Below, one piece after another: positions 1-10,874 of a stretch of DNA of 50,361 bases (positions are counted from its first letter, which is position 1; each line of letters begins with the position of its first letter). The DNA comes from Folioceros fuciformis (Eukaryota; Anthocerotophyta; Anthocerotopsida; Anthocerotales), in NCBI GenBank assembly GCA_049999805.1, contig JBNGIO010005967.1, positions 1-50,361 on the forward strand, written 5' to 3'. The notes below the pieces were generated by a model, which saw only the letters and a program-made list of their open reading frames with translations, had not been told where the DNA came from and ran no database searches. A program made the translations under genes and the position numbers.

Positions 1-930
1 CATCAAACCCTTTGATTCGTGTGGCACGTGAAGACGAAGCAAGAAACGCCACCAGCAGGCACAAGGCGAGTGCGAATCTCCACCATCGCCCGATCACGCC
101 ATGACAGCGCGAGCGGGCAATGCAGGCAAAGAGAAGCACGCAACCGCAACGGAACGAGAGTAAGGCAGAAGGCAAGATAAGAAGCGTCCCAATTCGCGAT
201 GGCGCTAGCAAGGGTCAAGGAGAAAGCTCGGCTCGGACAAGGTGACAAGATCACTCTCTCTCCTCACTCTAGACTGCGGACAAAGTCCCTGCCTGACCAA
301 TTTGCTCATCCATCCATCCCGTCCCGCCACCTACTGCACCCACTTACTGTACCCAGGCTCATGGCGTGACGCTGTCCCCATGGTGCCTCTGGCCCGCGCT
401 CTGCATCTCGGGATGGGGTCCCGGGTACGCCTTGTCCCCATTCGCGCCTCCGGACATTGGTAGTCGGCTTGCGCACTTGCCCACGACCCTTCCTTTTTGT
501 ACGAGGATTCTTTTGCGGATGCTGACGTTCCGTTTCGTTTCTCCCACCAAGCCTCGTGGGCGTTTCCATCTTCGGCCAATACAGGCCACTTGTGTCTGCC
601 TTGGGCTCATGGGTACGGGCATGGAATGCATGTTTCACGTGGTCATTGGAATTTGCGTCACCTACTGTTTTTTTTTAGCACATTATTGGCGCTGCCCCCA
701 TAGAAATTTACCATTAATTCTCTTGAATATGTGTTTTTCTCTCACCTTGGCGTTTCCCTCGGACGCCCACGTGGGCTTGACCCCTGGGTCATTCTTTTCT
801 CTTTCATACCATTGGTATTTCAATACCCTTGTCGCATTTGAACTCCGCTGCAGCTTCAGGATAATACGAACGTCTAAAAAATAAGTTAATTTTATTAGAA
901 TTAACTCCGTTTAATTCAAAAACAAGGTAC
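1..930. other. no supported gene
   Basis: I see no convincing coding exon here. Open frames exist on both strands but they overlap one another and show no recognisable domain. The last 100 bases become AT-rich and lead into the first tandem repeat. Confidence 0.5.
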
Positions 931-1173
931 AACAAAGTAACAACGCTCGTTTGAGTGCCAAGCAAGAAAGCTCCATACATAAAGCATGTTTAGTAGAGAA
1001 GGTTACTAACAGCATGAAAGCTCCATGCAGAAGCATGTTTAGCTACTAAGAGCATGAAAGCTCCATGTAGAAGCATGTTTAGCGCAGCAGGTTACTAAGA
1101 GCATGAAAGCTCCGTGCTTCTTTACTAAGAGCATGAAAGCTCCGTGCTTCTTTACTAAGAGCATGAAAGCTCC
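931..1173 (-). repeat. tandem repeat family A, left arm (reverse orientation)
   Basis: Degenerate repeats containing 'agcatgaaagctccatg' and 'gagtgccaagcaagaaagct'. These are the reverse complement of the units found right of the gap (for example 'agctttcttgcttggcactc'). Copies near 1100-1170 are almost identical to each other. The array runs into the assembly gap. Confidence 0.85.
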
Positions 1174-1273
1174 NNNNNNNNNNNNNNNNNNNNNNNNNNN
1201 NNNNNNNNNNNNNNNNNNNNNNNNNNNNNNNNNNNNNNNNNNNNNNNNNNNNNNNNNNNNNNNNNNNNNNNNN
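1174..1273. other. assembly gap (100 N)
   Basis: Exactly 100 N, the usual placeholder for a gap of unknown size. It sits at the point where repeat family A changes strand. Confidence 0.98.
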
Positions 1274-2270
1274 CCAACATTGTTACTTCAATATGCTTCG
1301 GCATGGAGCTTTCTTGCTTGGCACTCAAACTAGCGTTGTTACTTCAATATGCTTCTGCATAGAGCTTTCTTGCTTGGCACTCAAACTAGTGTTGCATGGA
1401 GCTTTCTTGCTTAGCACTCAAACTAGCGTTGTTACTTCAATATGCTTCTGCATGAAGCTTTCTTGCTTAGAACTCAAACTAGCGTCTGCATGAAGCTTTC
1501 TTGCTTGGCACTCAAACGAGTGTTGTTGAAGAAAGCTTGGTACTCACACCAGCTTTGTTACTTCAACATGCTTGTGCATAGAGCTTTCTTGCTTGGCACT
1601 CAAACTAGCGTTGTTGAAGAAACCTTGGCACTCAAACGAGCATTGTTACTTAAACATGGTTCTGCATAGAGCTTTCTTGCTTGGCAAAGCTTGGCACTCA
1701 AACGAGCATTATTACTTCAACATGGTTCTGCATAGAGCTTTCTTGCTCGGCACTCAAACTAGCGTTGTTGAAGAAAGCTTGGCACTCAAACAAGTGATGT
1801 TGAAGAAAGCTTGGCATTGTTGAAGAAAGCTTGGCACTCAAACGAGCGATGTTGAAGAAAGCTTGGCGTTGTTGAAGAAAGCTTGGCACTCAAACGAGTG
1901 TTGTTACTTCAACATGGTTCTGCATAGAGCTTTCTTGCTTGGCACGCAAACTAGCCTTGTTGAAGAAAGCTTGGCACTCACACGAGCTTTGTTGAAGAAA
2001 GCTTGGCACTCAAACGAGCGTTGTTACTTCAACATGGTTCTGCATAGAGCTTTCTTGCTTGGCACTCACACTAGTCTTGTTGAAGAAAGCTTGGCACTCA
2101 AACTAGTGTTGTTGAAAAAAGCTTGGCACTCAAACGAGTGTTGTTACTTCAACATGCTTCTGCATAGAACTTTCTTGCTTGGCACTCAAACCAGTGTAAT
2201 TACTTCAACATGGTTCTGCATAGAACTTTCTTGCTTTGCACTCAGACCAACGTTGTTACTCACACCAACT
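1274..2270 (+). repeat. tandem repeat family A, right arm
   Basis: Composite tandem array. The building blocks are 'agctttcttgcttggcactc', 'aaactagcgttgttgaag', 'aaagcttggcactcaaac' and 'gttacttcaacatggttctg', arranged in variable order, so unit length varies. Open reading frames through it are translations of the repeat and are not genes. The strand is opposite to the copies left of the gap. Confidence 0.9.
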
Positions 2271-2934
2271 ATTCCTTCAAATCTGCACATTCAGTTCCTG
2301 TCGGCTCACGCTTACGTCTTCTATTGACCCCTATTTCCCCGTTTATGTACAACATACATACAGTACCTCTATTTCTTATTCACTCCAGATTCCGGTTTAC
2401 GCAATTGCTAGACTGATTCGATTTCTCTAGGGTTGCGTTCATACCTGGAGCATGGCGAAAACTCGTTCTTGTGCTATCGGTAATACCTCGGTGTCGGTGG
2501 TCGGACTGGGGCCGCCTATGGCCACAACTTTGGCATCCGTCCCCCCTCCCCCTGTAGAGGCCTGCCGGTTACCTGACTGCTCTTGGGTGTCTGTGTGTGG
2601 ATTTCTTGTACCGGTGTTGGATGGCTGCTAGGAGTTTGTGTTTGGCAGCCCGTATCTCCATTCCGACGCGCTCAGAGTGGTCGGCCACGCGCTTCCGGCG
2701 ATGTTGGCAGCTAGCCGGCCGAAGACCCGGGCTGGAGTTTTCGCTCCATGGAGTAGTTGGTAGTTCTTGCGGCGCTGGATCGAGATGTGTTACTTGCGAG
2801 TTCTTGCAAGTGCAGCGTTTCTTCCCGCCTCCTTGCTTGCTTCGGATGAGTGAAGTGCCTGAGTGTGACTTCCGGAACTGGATTTTGCTTCTCTGTTTGG
2901 CTGTCAGATTCCGAGTGGCAAGTTGATGAGAGGT
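2271..2934. other. no supported gene
   Basis: Unique-looking sequence between two tandem arrays. I find no domain and no clear exon. Confidence 0.5.
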
Positions 2935-3345
2935 GTTGTTTCATGCTTAGCGCCTCGGAGGTGTTGTTGCATGCACAGGGCCTCTGTGCAGATGTTCCAT
3001 GCCTAGCGCCTCGGAGGTGTTGTTGCATGCACAGGGCCTCTGTGAAGTTGTTCCATGCTTAGCGCCTCGGAGGTGTTGTTGCATGCATAGGGCCTCGGTG
3101 AAGTTGTTCCATGCCTAGCGCCTCGGAGGTGCTGTTGCATGCATATTTCACTGTGAAGTTGTTCCATGCCTAGCTCCTTGGAGGTGTTGTTGCATGCATA
3201 GGGCCTCGGTGAAGTTGTTCCATGTCTGGCTCCTTGGAGGTGTTGTTGCATGCATAGGGCCTCGGTGAAGTTGCTTATGTCTGGCTCCTTGGAGGTGTTG
3301 TTGCATGCTTAGGGCCTCTGTGAAGTTGCCCCATGCCTAGGGTTT
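2935..3345. repeat. minisatellite B, about 56-bp period
   Basis: About seven to eight copies of a 56-bp unit with the core 'cctcggaggtgttgttgcat' followed by 'ttccatgcctagcg'. The starts of the core at 2953, 3009, 3065 and 3121 are exactly 56 bp apart. Later copies lose a base and change 'cctcgg' to 'ccttgg'. Confidence 0.92.
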
Positions 3346-3944
3346 CGGTTAAGGTCTTCCGGAATCCAGACGTGAACTTGAGTTCTTGGTCTGAAGCGAT
3401 GCTGTCCCGGCAGCCATGGAGCCTGAACTGAACATCTCGTGGGTAACAAGGTGGCTAGCCTCTGGGCGGGGATGGTCGAGTGGGGCATTTGGTCTCAAGT
3501 CTCGCGGACCGGGTCCGTGCCTTGGCTTGCCGGAAAATATTGGTCCTCCTGAATTTTTCCACACTTCATTCCTTGGCTCTTACTATCATTTTGGGCTTTA
3601 GGTAGCCAAACAAGAGATGGCATGTAATCAGAGACCTCGGGATTGTGAAACATGACAAGTATGATAATAATGACGCTTGCACTGTCATTTACGGGTTAAA
3701 AAATATAGTAATATATTTCACATTCTATGTTATAACTGATTTTTTTACATTCCATATTACATATGAAAAACGTTTGTATACTTATAGATGTCCTCGAAAC
3801 CCAAGTATTATATTTTACATTCCAAGGGCATAAGACAAAACATTTGCATACCCAAGTACTATATTGTACATTTGCACATTCATCCATCTCTTTAAAAAGA
3901 TTAAACCCTAACATGTGAATGTGGTGGTAGTGATTTGCAAGGCC
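3346..3944. other. no supported gene
   Basis: Mixed sequence that becomes strongly AT-rich after 3640. No exon or element is recognised. Confidence 0.5.
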
Positions 3945-4600
3945 TAGAAGCATGTACAATTAGTTGTCACTTTTGGGGGAATTGGCTTGGCTGTACAGGT
4001 CTCTTGCCCTAGGAAGCATGCATTATTAGTATTCTCACTTTTGGGGTCTTGGCTTGCCCCATGTACGTCTACACCCTAGGAAGCATGCATTATTAGTATT
4101 GTCACTTTTGGGGCATTGGCTTGCCCCATGTAGGTCTGACTGTAGTAAGCATGTATTGTTAGTATTGTCACTTTTGGGGCATTGGCTTGCCCATGTAGGT
4201 CTGCTTGCAGGAAGCATGTGCTGTTAGTATTATCAATATTGGGGCATTGGCTTGCCCATGTAGGACTCATTGCAGGAAGCATGTATTGTTAGTATTGTCA
4301 CTTTTGGGGCATTGGCTTGCCCATGTAGGTCTCATTGTAGGGAGCATGTATTGTTAGTATTGTCACTTTTGGGGGCATTGGCTTGCCCATGCAGGTCTCA
4401 CTGTAGGAAGCATGTACTGTTAATATTGTCACTTTTGGGGCATTGGCTTGCCATGTAGGTCTCATTGTAGGGAGCATGTATTGTTAGTATTGTCACTTTT
4501 GGGGGCATTGGCTTGGCCATGTAGGTCTCACCCTAGGAATAATGTATTGTGAGTGCTTTTAGTTGTCACTTTTGGGGGCATTGGCTTGGCCATGTAGCTC
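3945..4600. repeat. minisatellite C, about 65-bp period
   Basis: About ten copies of a unit with the core 'gtcacttttggggcattggc' plus 'ttgcccatgtaggtct'. 'cattgg' recurs at 4114, 4180, 4245, 4310, 4376, 4441 and 4506, a spacing of 65-66 bp. The first and last copies are more diverged. Confidence 0.93.
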
Positions 4601-4684
4601 TCGGCCCCACCAATAGCCTTCCTTAGTAGTTAGACACTCTCAATTTCTACTTGAGGATTCCTTTCTTGTGGAGGCTTTTGTCTT

Positions 4685-5290
4685 GGATGTCAAGTTGGGT
4701 ATCTTAAAGGCAAGCTAGAGACTCCTTATTTTTAGAGGTTTGAGAGAGCTGACCTCCTTTTTCCTCCTTCTTTGAGGGAAAAGATGCGGGATCTTCAAGC
4801 CTCGCTTTAGAAGAAGGAATATATACAAGCTTCTTTGAGGGAAAGCATGTGGGGTCTTCAAGCCTCTCTTTAGAAGAAGGAATATATGCAACCTTCTTTG
4901 AGGGAAAGGATGCCGGATTTTCAAGCCTCGCTTTAGAAGAAGGAATATATGCATGAGTAAACAACTCTTTTCTTGGACTCATCCATCCCCCAAGTCCTCT
5001 AGGGCATGCATCTGCTTCTAGTTAGGAAAGACAGTTGACTCTTTGATTCTAAGTCAACCTTGCTAGAGACTCCTTATTTTTAGAGGCTTAAGAGAGCTGA
5101 CCTCCTTGTTCCTCCTCCTTTGAGGGAAAGGATGCGGGATCTTCAAGCCTCTCTTCAGAAGAAGGAATATATGCAAGAGTAAACAACTCTTTTCTTGGAC
5201 TCATCCATCCCCAAGTCCTCTAGGGCATGCATGTGCTTCTAGTTAGGAAAGGCAGTTGACTCTTGGCTTCCGAGTCAACCTTGCATCTAG
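4685..5290. repeat. nested repeat D: 63-bp triplet inside a direct duplication
   Basis: Two long related segments begin with 'gagactccttatttttagag' (about 4718 and 5067) and end with 'ctctagggcatgcat' (about 4997 and 5218). Inside the first, the block starting 'ctttgagggaa' is present three times at 4770, 4833 and 4896, exactly 63 bp apart. The second segment carries only one copy, so copy number changed after duplication. Confidence 0.85.
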
Positions 5291-6084
5291 CCATTTTGAA
5301 TTGTATCAACAACTTTTGCAATTGTAATAAGATTTTGATGATTCAACTTTAGCTTTTTCTCTCTATATGCAATTGTGGGGCTACCATTGGTGACTTCATG
5401 TCTGTGTGGCATTGGGTAGGCTACATAACTGTCATGACAAGCTTTCCTCTATTAAATCCTATCTACACAACAGCCAATTCAAGAGCCACTCTCTAATCTC
5501 AGCCTCAACTCCCTCGTCCAAAGTTGGGTCATTTCATTTGTTGGATTGCTTGATATTCATGTCTTGGCTTTAACAACCACCCATTGTAATGTCATATTCT
5601 TGATAGCTAGGGATTGTTGCTTTCTTTTGTATAGGAAGCGCACATAGACACTCCATACCGGGTGGTGCTACTCACAGTGGATCTCTATTTTAAGGTAGGG
5701 GAATAGATGTGTGTTGCCTATATGGTAATCACAAATCTCACTAGGAATTCCACTTGTGAATATGTTATCATCAACCCTCCATGGCTAAGCACTAGAGAGC
5801 ATACAAATACACAATAGGCAAGGTCCACAATCAATCTTCCATGTAAGATGATCATATTCCTTCAGTAGTAATATTTGAAGGGCTAATCTCCTTGGACTTA
5901 ATTCCTTTTAAGTTTAAAATACAATCTCTCAGCTCTTTTCTAATAAAATTATTATTATTATTAAAAATTAAATTAAAACCCCAATATTTTAGATTCAATA
6001 TCATATAAAAAATATAACTTCTATAAGTTCAGACTGTTAGTACATGATTCTCCGACCTGTCGAAACCAAAAGAATCCGAGAATA
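5291..6084. other. no supported gene
   Basis: AT-rich sequence with short homopolymer and 'attattatt' runs around 5945. No long frame or recognisable element. Confidence 0.5.
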
Positions 6085-6275
6085 TGAGAGCAAGTAGACC
6101 AGAATAGAGTTCCGCGATTCAGGTGCGGATGCCCTGGCTTTGGAGATATATATAGCATGTAGACTAGAATAAAGCTCTCTTATTCGGATGCGGATGCGTT
6201 AGCTATGGAGATTCGTGGCAAGTCAATAGAATACAGTTCGCTTGTTCTGACGCGGATCCCTCTCGGCAGTGGAGA
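6085..6275. repeat. degenerate tandem repeat E, about 60-65 bp
   Basis: Three degenerate copies with the pattern 'gtagac/cagaata.ag.tc', then 'gatgcggatgc', then 'ggagat', starting near 6092, 6157 and 6215. The copies are clearly related but diverged. Confidence 0.65.
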
Positions 6276-7028
6276 TACTCAGCGATCTTAATTTTCATTA
6301 AAGGGGCAAGAGAAACCATCTGATGCCGTGGGAATAAACCCAGCTGCAGGAGCCAAAAGACGAAGCTTTAGGTCCATTCACTCTTCTTTTTGAAAATGCC
6401 TGTGTACAGCGTGAAAGCCATAGATACGACAATCCCTGACACTGTCATGCACCAACTGCAACGGGTGTGAGCCTGGAAATGCGTGCAGAAAATATCAGGC
6501 TTTGTCTTCATAAACGCATAGGGCTATGAGGTTCCGGATCCTGGAAACAAGCCAAGAAAGCTGGAATGGAAGGAGAGAGCTTGTTTGTTGCCATACCTGG
6601 ATCCAGGTGGGGACGTGACTTGCAAGTAGGCAGTCTGTGGCCAACCATTAACAAAGTTTGTGGCCACAGACTTTGATAACGCAAGATTCAACACACTTGT
6701 CAGGGAGAGCACAAGTTTTCTAGACAGGCTGACAAAGCTTGAGTGGATTCAGGATTTGAAGATCCAGTACGTATGAGGTTGCACATGCAAGCTGTCAGTA
6801 CGGCGTAGCAGGAACTGCGAGGAGTACTTGTGTTTTGCACCGCTGGGGAGAAACATCCGGTGTCAGAGACAGCGACTGAACCTCCATTCTAAGAGGGTGC
6901 AGGTTTCCCGGTCGGCGGCGGGAACCCAACGGACGACTTCTCCGGAGTTCGCGTACTCGGAGGGCGTCGTTATGACGGTAGGGATTGGGGTGGTTGGATT
7001 GGTTACTTATTGCCAGAGCGCCTTGGAC
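6276..7028. other. downstream region of the P450 gene
   Basis: No supported gene. It probably includes the 3' untranslated region of the minus-strand P450 that ends at 7029. Confidence 0.45.
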
Positions 7029-9137
7029 CTAGAGTGACTGAGGGGTTCGCGTCGTGGAGGCCCTGAGACTGTGCACGATGACAGGCATGCCGAACTGGGC
7101 TCTGATAGTCATGACCACTGACGGGGAGTGCTTATAGTTGGGGGACACTTGGAAGGAGAAGTGTTGGAGCAGGGAGGCCAGAATGAGCTTGGACTCCATC
7201 AGCGCAAACGATCCACCCAGGCATTTTCTCTGGCCATTGGCGAAGGGCATGAAGGCTGCAGGATGCTGGCAGGCGTTGGCAACCCCGTTGGAGAACCTTT
7301 CCGGCTTGAACTGGTCCGCATCCTCTCCCCACAGGGCTTTGTCTCGGTGAAAGAGGTGCAGCGGAATCCAGACGCTCACCCCCGCCGGAAACACCGTGTC
7401 GCCGATCCGGGTACTGTCCACGAACAGCGCCCGGGAGATGTTGGGTACCGGGGGGTACAGCCGCAGCGCCTCGTTGATCACCATGCTCAGCTGCACAAGA
7501 CAGGCCAGCAAGCCGCAAACGAGCTTAAGTGAATCTTGAGACGGATGGAAGAACGCGAAAATTCTTCGTGCAGGATGTGTGTCACTCACGGTCTTGAGTC
7601 TGTTGAGAGCCTCAGCGGTGTCGGGCACGGCGCCCTGGCAGACCTCCGTAACCTCGTCCCGGACCCGCTGCTGCCAGTCAGGGTAGAGGGCCAGCAGGAG
7701 GATGGCCCAGGTGAGGAGCACGGAAGTGGTCTCTTGGCCGGCCACGAAGAATGTCCGGCACTCGTCCACGAGCAGCTCGCTGTCGAACTTCCCCTGGTCC
7801 TCGGCGGCAGCCAGCATCAGGCCTAGCAGGTCACGGCCGTAAGGGTGGGCAGATTCTTTGGCCGCGCTCTGCCTCCGCTGCTGGATGACTTGCAGCAGGG
7901 TTGATCTCATCGTTCTTCGCAAGTCCCACAGCCTTCGGTTGGAAGCCACCGGCAGCCACCTGCAGCAGGCCGGGGGAATTGGATGATGAGATTCTCTCTC
8001 ACTTGTGTTCACGGCAAGCGCAGGAATTCAGGCAGCAGGTCAGTTCTGTCAAGGTGCACGCGGGATCAGAGGACATCACTACTTGTATCCAGGAATGAGC
8101 TCGAACTTGAACTTAGCAACAGAAATGTGGACCAACTCCTCCACGATTGTAAACGCTTGCTTCCCCATGTCGTAGTTGCCTCCGAACGCAGTGCGGGTGA
8201 TGATGTCCGCTGTGGCCCAGGACATGAGCAGCGTCACATCAACCTCCGCAGCCCCCTTCTCCGGGATCCCTTCTGCCTTCCTCACCGCCTCCCCAAGTCT
8301 CTCCAGCAGTTCCTCACCAGTTTGGGCCATGACCTTCACCATTTCCTGCACACCACATCGTTGACACAACTGATCACAGCAGCAGTAACTGTAGCTCCAA
8401 AAGCTTGCCACGGCATTGGCCATGGCATTGTCCTGCCCTGTCCTGTCCACGGGTGTGGGTTTCTAGCCCCTACCTTTAGAGCTTCAGCTTGAAATGCCGG
8501 CCCCACAACCAGCCGCTGCTCTTGCCACTCTTGCCCGTTGGCCAGGACAACTCCCCGTCCCACAAGTTCCTTGCCTATTTTGCGCGTTATCTCTGATTTG
8601 CCATTCATGTCGCGAGAAGCGAAGAGAATTTCCCGCGCCATGTCCGGGTCCAGGATCGGGATATGCGGCACGCTTCCCAGCCAGTATACCACCTTGGGCC
8701 CTGCATCTCTCCACATTCGCAACGTCGTCAGCCCAATTAGGACAGCACTTCAAGGCAACAGCATCGTCCTTGAGGATTCGTGTGGCAGACACCTTACCGA
8801 AATTCCGCAGCCACAGGCACTGGGCAGGCGAGAGGCGGTCGTTGATGGAGTGCGTGATGGAATCCAGGGGCTTGGAGCAAGCTGCCCTGCTGATCCTGGC
8901 GACGTCGAAGGCATTACCCACCAATGGCGTGCAGGGCAGCACGTGATAGCCCTGCGCTTCCAGTTTGGCCTTCACCTCCATCTGCCATCGCCGGGTCTTG
9001 AGGGCGCCCACCACAAATGTCACCAGCTGCACGCCCGCCAGCATCACCACCAAGCTGATCGCCACCCTCAACACGAACCATCCATTCAATTCCCACAGCA
9101 GAGACGTCTCCAGGGTAGGATCGACGTTTCCTGCCAT
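7029..9137 (-). CDS. cytochrome P450 monooxygenase, CYP72-clan
   Basis: Five exons read on the minus strand: 9137-8798, 8700-8474, 8345-8083, 7959-7590 and 7490-7029. Frame is kept throughout, giving about 553 residues, normal for a plant P450. The N-terminus has one hydrophobic segment (about residues 20-45), typical of an ER anchor. Seen in the sequence: the segment GYKWLPVASNRRLWDL, the I-helix AGQETT (350-355), the ExxR helix NEALRLYPP (E407/R410), FKPERF (461-466) and the heme loop FANGQRKCLGG with the thiolate Cys490. All key residues are present. The 'P-x-NR-LW' segment between the first and I-helix parts points to the CYP72 clan (CYP72/709/714/735 relatives), whose members hydroxylate hormones or isoprenoids. 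The substrate cannot be told from sequence alone. The start is the first ATG before the membrane anchor. Confidence 0.93.
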
Positions 9138-9412
9138 GGTCCTGGCCAAGTTTGACAGGGAGCTCCCGTTTCAGTCTGGAGCGTCCTCCTCCGCCAAGGC
9201 TGCTAGCACGAAGATGCTCCAGCTGAGTGTCCCTCAGTTTCGAGGTGTGCTTCTAGAACCCGCATAAGACAACGGCCCCGCAGTCGTTAACTGGTCGTGG
9301 GACCAGTAACCTTAGGGGCCAAAGGTGGCGTGATTGGTTGGGGTTCGTCGATGGGGTTTTAGTGGCTGGTTTTGCGAGGCTGGGAAGACGTATGGATGGA
9401 TAAATGTTGTTC
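9138..9412. promoter_or_regulatory. putative upstream region of the P450 gene
   Basis: The sequence directly 5' of the P450 start, up to the gap. No specific element can be named with confidence. Confidence 0.35.
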
Positions 9413-9512
9413 NNNNNNNNNNNNNNNNNNNNNNNNNNNNNNNNNNNNNNNNNNNNNNNNNNNNNNNNNNNNNNNNNNNNNNNNNNNNNNNNNNNNNNNN
9501 NNNNNNNNNNNN
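9413..9512. other. assembly gap (100 N)
   Basis: Exactly 100 N. It lies about 275 bp upstream of the P450 start, so promoter sequence may be missing. Confidence 0.98.
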
Positions 9513-9596
9513 TCCGCATTCAGTGTCCCAGCAGTTTTTTGTCTGCAGTATTCCGGTGAACAGTGACATATTCGAGATTCAGAGAACCTGCTAACG

Positions 9597-9785
9597 TCGT
9601 CCATCAGCTGTCCCCGAACGCCAGCGCTAGCCTCGCTTTCATCCCTCTTCCATCTGCTGTCCCTGAATACCAGGGCCAGCCTCGCCCTCACCCCTCGTCC
9701 ATCAGCTGTCCCCAAACGCCAGCGCTAGCCTCGCCGTCATCTCCCGTCCATCGGCTGTCCCCAAACGCCAGCGGTAGCCTGGGAC
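9597..9785. repeat. 49-bp tandem repeat, about four copies
   Basis: Copies of 'ccatcagctgtccccaaacg' followed by 'ccagcgctagcctcgcc' begin at 9601, 9650, 9699 and 9748, exactly 49 bp apart with substitutions. Confidence 0.9.
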
Positions 9786-10382
9786 GGCTAACACCAATTG
9801 GATGACTTGCCCCTTGCTCAAGCAACGTTGAGCTCCAATCCAGCTCCATCCTTTAACCGAGGTTAGTCAGCAGCTCTCTCTCTGCCTCGCTGGGCCCGTT
9901 GCATGCCTTCCATCGATTGACCGCCCCTCCATACCACCTTCACATCCCCAATTGTGTAGGCAAGTTATGTTTACCCTTGCTGCAAACGGGGTAGGTGTTC
10001 AGAAGCTCTGTGGAGGCAGGCAGGGAGAATCACACATTGTGGAGCCCCTTTTCTTTCGATGTTTTTGCTCTTGCTTTCCTCACTGTTCCTGCATCTAAAA
10101 GGAAGCTTTGCATGCCTATTTATCTGCCAAAAGCGTATTCGGTGCTTTCCTCGAGCACAAGCTATCAATCCTTTGCATGCTGGAACCATTATCTGAGACC
10201 ATCGTCAAGGCAAGGCGTTTGTCACACATTACAAGGGTGAAAGGCGAGAAAACTCGGCGAGTGTTGCACCTTCCAAATTCATCACCCTGTGACCTTACCA
10301 AAAGCTAGAGCATCTCGTCAACTTGCCGAAGTCGATCCGTTTTCCAGGGAGCGATCGCAACGAGGCGGATCAGGGACGGATT
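9786..10382 (+). other. possible 5' part of the COMM-domain gene
   Basis: No firmly supported exon. A plus-strand open stretch around 10125-10230, reading AFLEHKLSILCMLEPLSE, could be an upstream exon of the gene at 10383. I could not link it with confident splice sites. Confidence 0.3.
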
Positions 10383-10874
10383 ATGGCAACGTCTGTGCGG
10401 CAGATCCGGTGGCGCACCGACGTAACCCTCTCCACATCGTCCGCCTCCCGCGTCTTACGTCCTGCCGTTCTTCTCCAGCTGGTAAGACAGAAGGTGCTTG
10501 GAAGTGTTGGCCACGTTCCTGACGCCGACCTTTGGCATTTGCTTCCGCAGAGAAGCCGGTCCTCACAGCGGTCACTATCTGTGCCAGGAGCTCGACAACG
10601 GACAGCTTCAACTTCTAGACTTGGACATCAACAGGTCTGCCCTAATTTGCTTCTCCTCCCCAAGCTCCTTGCAAGCACTGCATGTTCAATTCATGTTTCT
10701 GGTATACTCATTTGGGATCTCTCTGCACACGGCAGCTTTGGCGAGCTGAGGTCCGGCGTGGCTGAGCTTCTCTCGGAAATGGAATGGCTACAGAGTTCTC
10801 GCCGAAAGAAAGCTAGAGCTGCTGCTGTTGCTGCTAAAGCAATTCCTTCGGTGCCTGTGCCTTCTGATGGCTGA
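10383..10874 (+). CDS. COMM-domain protein (COMMD family), C-terminal part
   Basis: Three exons join in frame: 10383-10481, 10589-10635 and 10736-10874. They use GT donors at 10482 and 10636 and AG acceptors before 10589 and 10736. The product reads RQIRWRTDVTLSTSSASRV, then ELDNGQLQLLDLDINSFGEL, then VAELLSEMEWLQ and a short basic tail. The opening W-x-x-D-V-x-x-S-T-S-S and the later F-x-x-L-R helix leading to a final amphipathic helix match the COMM domain. That domain covers the last 70-85 residues of COMMD proteins, subunits of the Commander endosomal recycling complex in animals. Family proteins usually have another ~100 residues of helical N-terminal domain. Only 94 residues are supported here, so upstream exons are probably missing from my model. 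The ATG at 10383 may be internal. Which COMMD paralogue it is cannot be told. Confidence 0.68.
   Translation: MATSVRQIRWRTDVTLSTSSASRVLRPAVLLQLVRQKVLGSVGHVPDADLWHLLPQRSRSSQRSLSVPGARQRTASTSRLGHQQVCPNLLLLPKLLASTACSIHVSGILIWDLSAHGSFGELRSGVAELLSEMEWLQSSRRKKARAAAVAAKAIPSVPVPSDG

Noticed and set aside
1274-2330. Open frames of up to 154 codons through repeat family A
   Set aside because: The translations simply repeat the array unit (AFLLGTQTS-type) and exist because the unit rarely contains stops. No domain, start context or splice support.
7128-9267. Several plus-strand frames of 100-205 codons opposite the P450 exons
   Set aside because: They are antisense shadows of GC-rich P450 exons; all conserved motifs read on the minus strand.
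10323-10874. A single continuous 183-codon reading of the COMM-domain region
   Set aside because: The uninterrupted frame gives COMM sequence only at the start and end. Splicing at 10481/10589 and 10635/10736 restores the whole domain, so the middle is intron and wrong-frame sequence.
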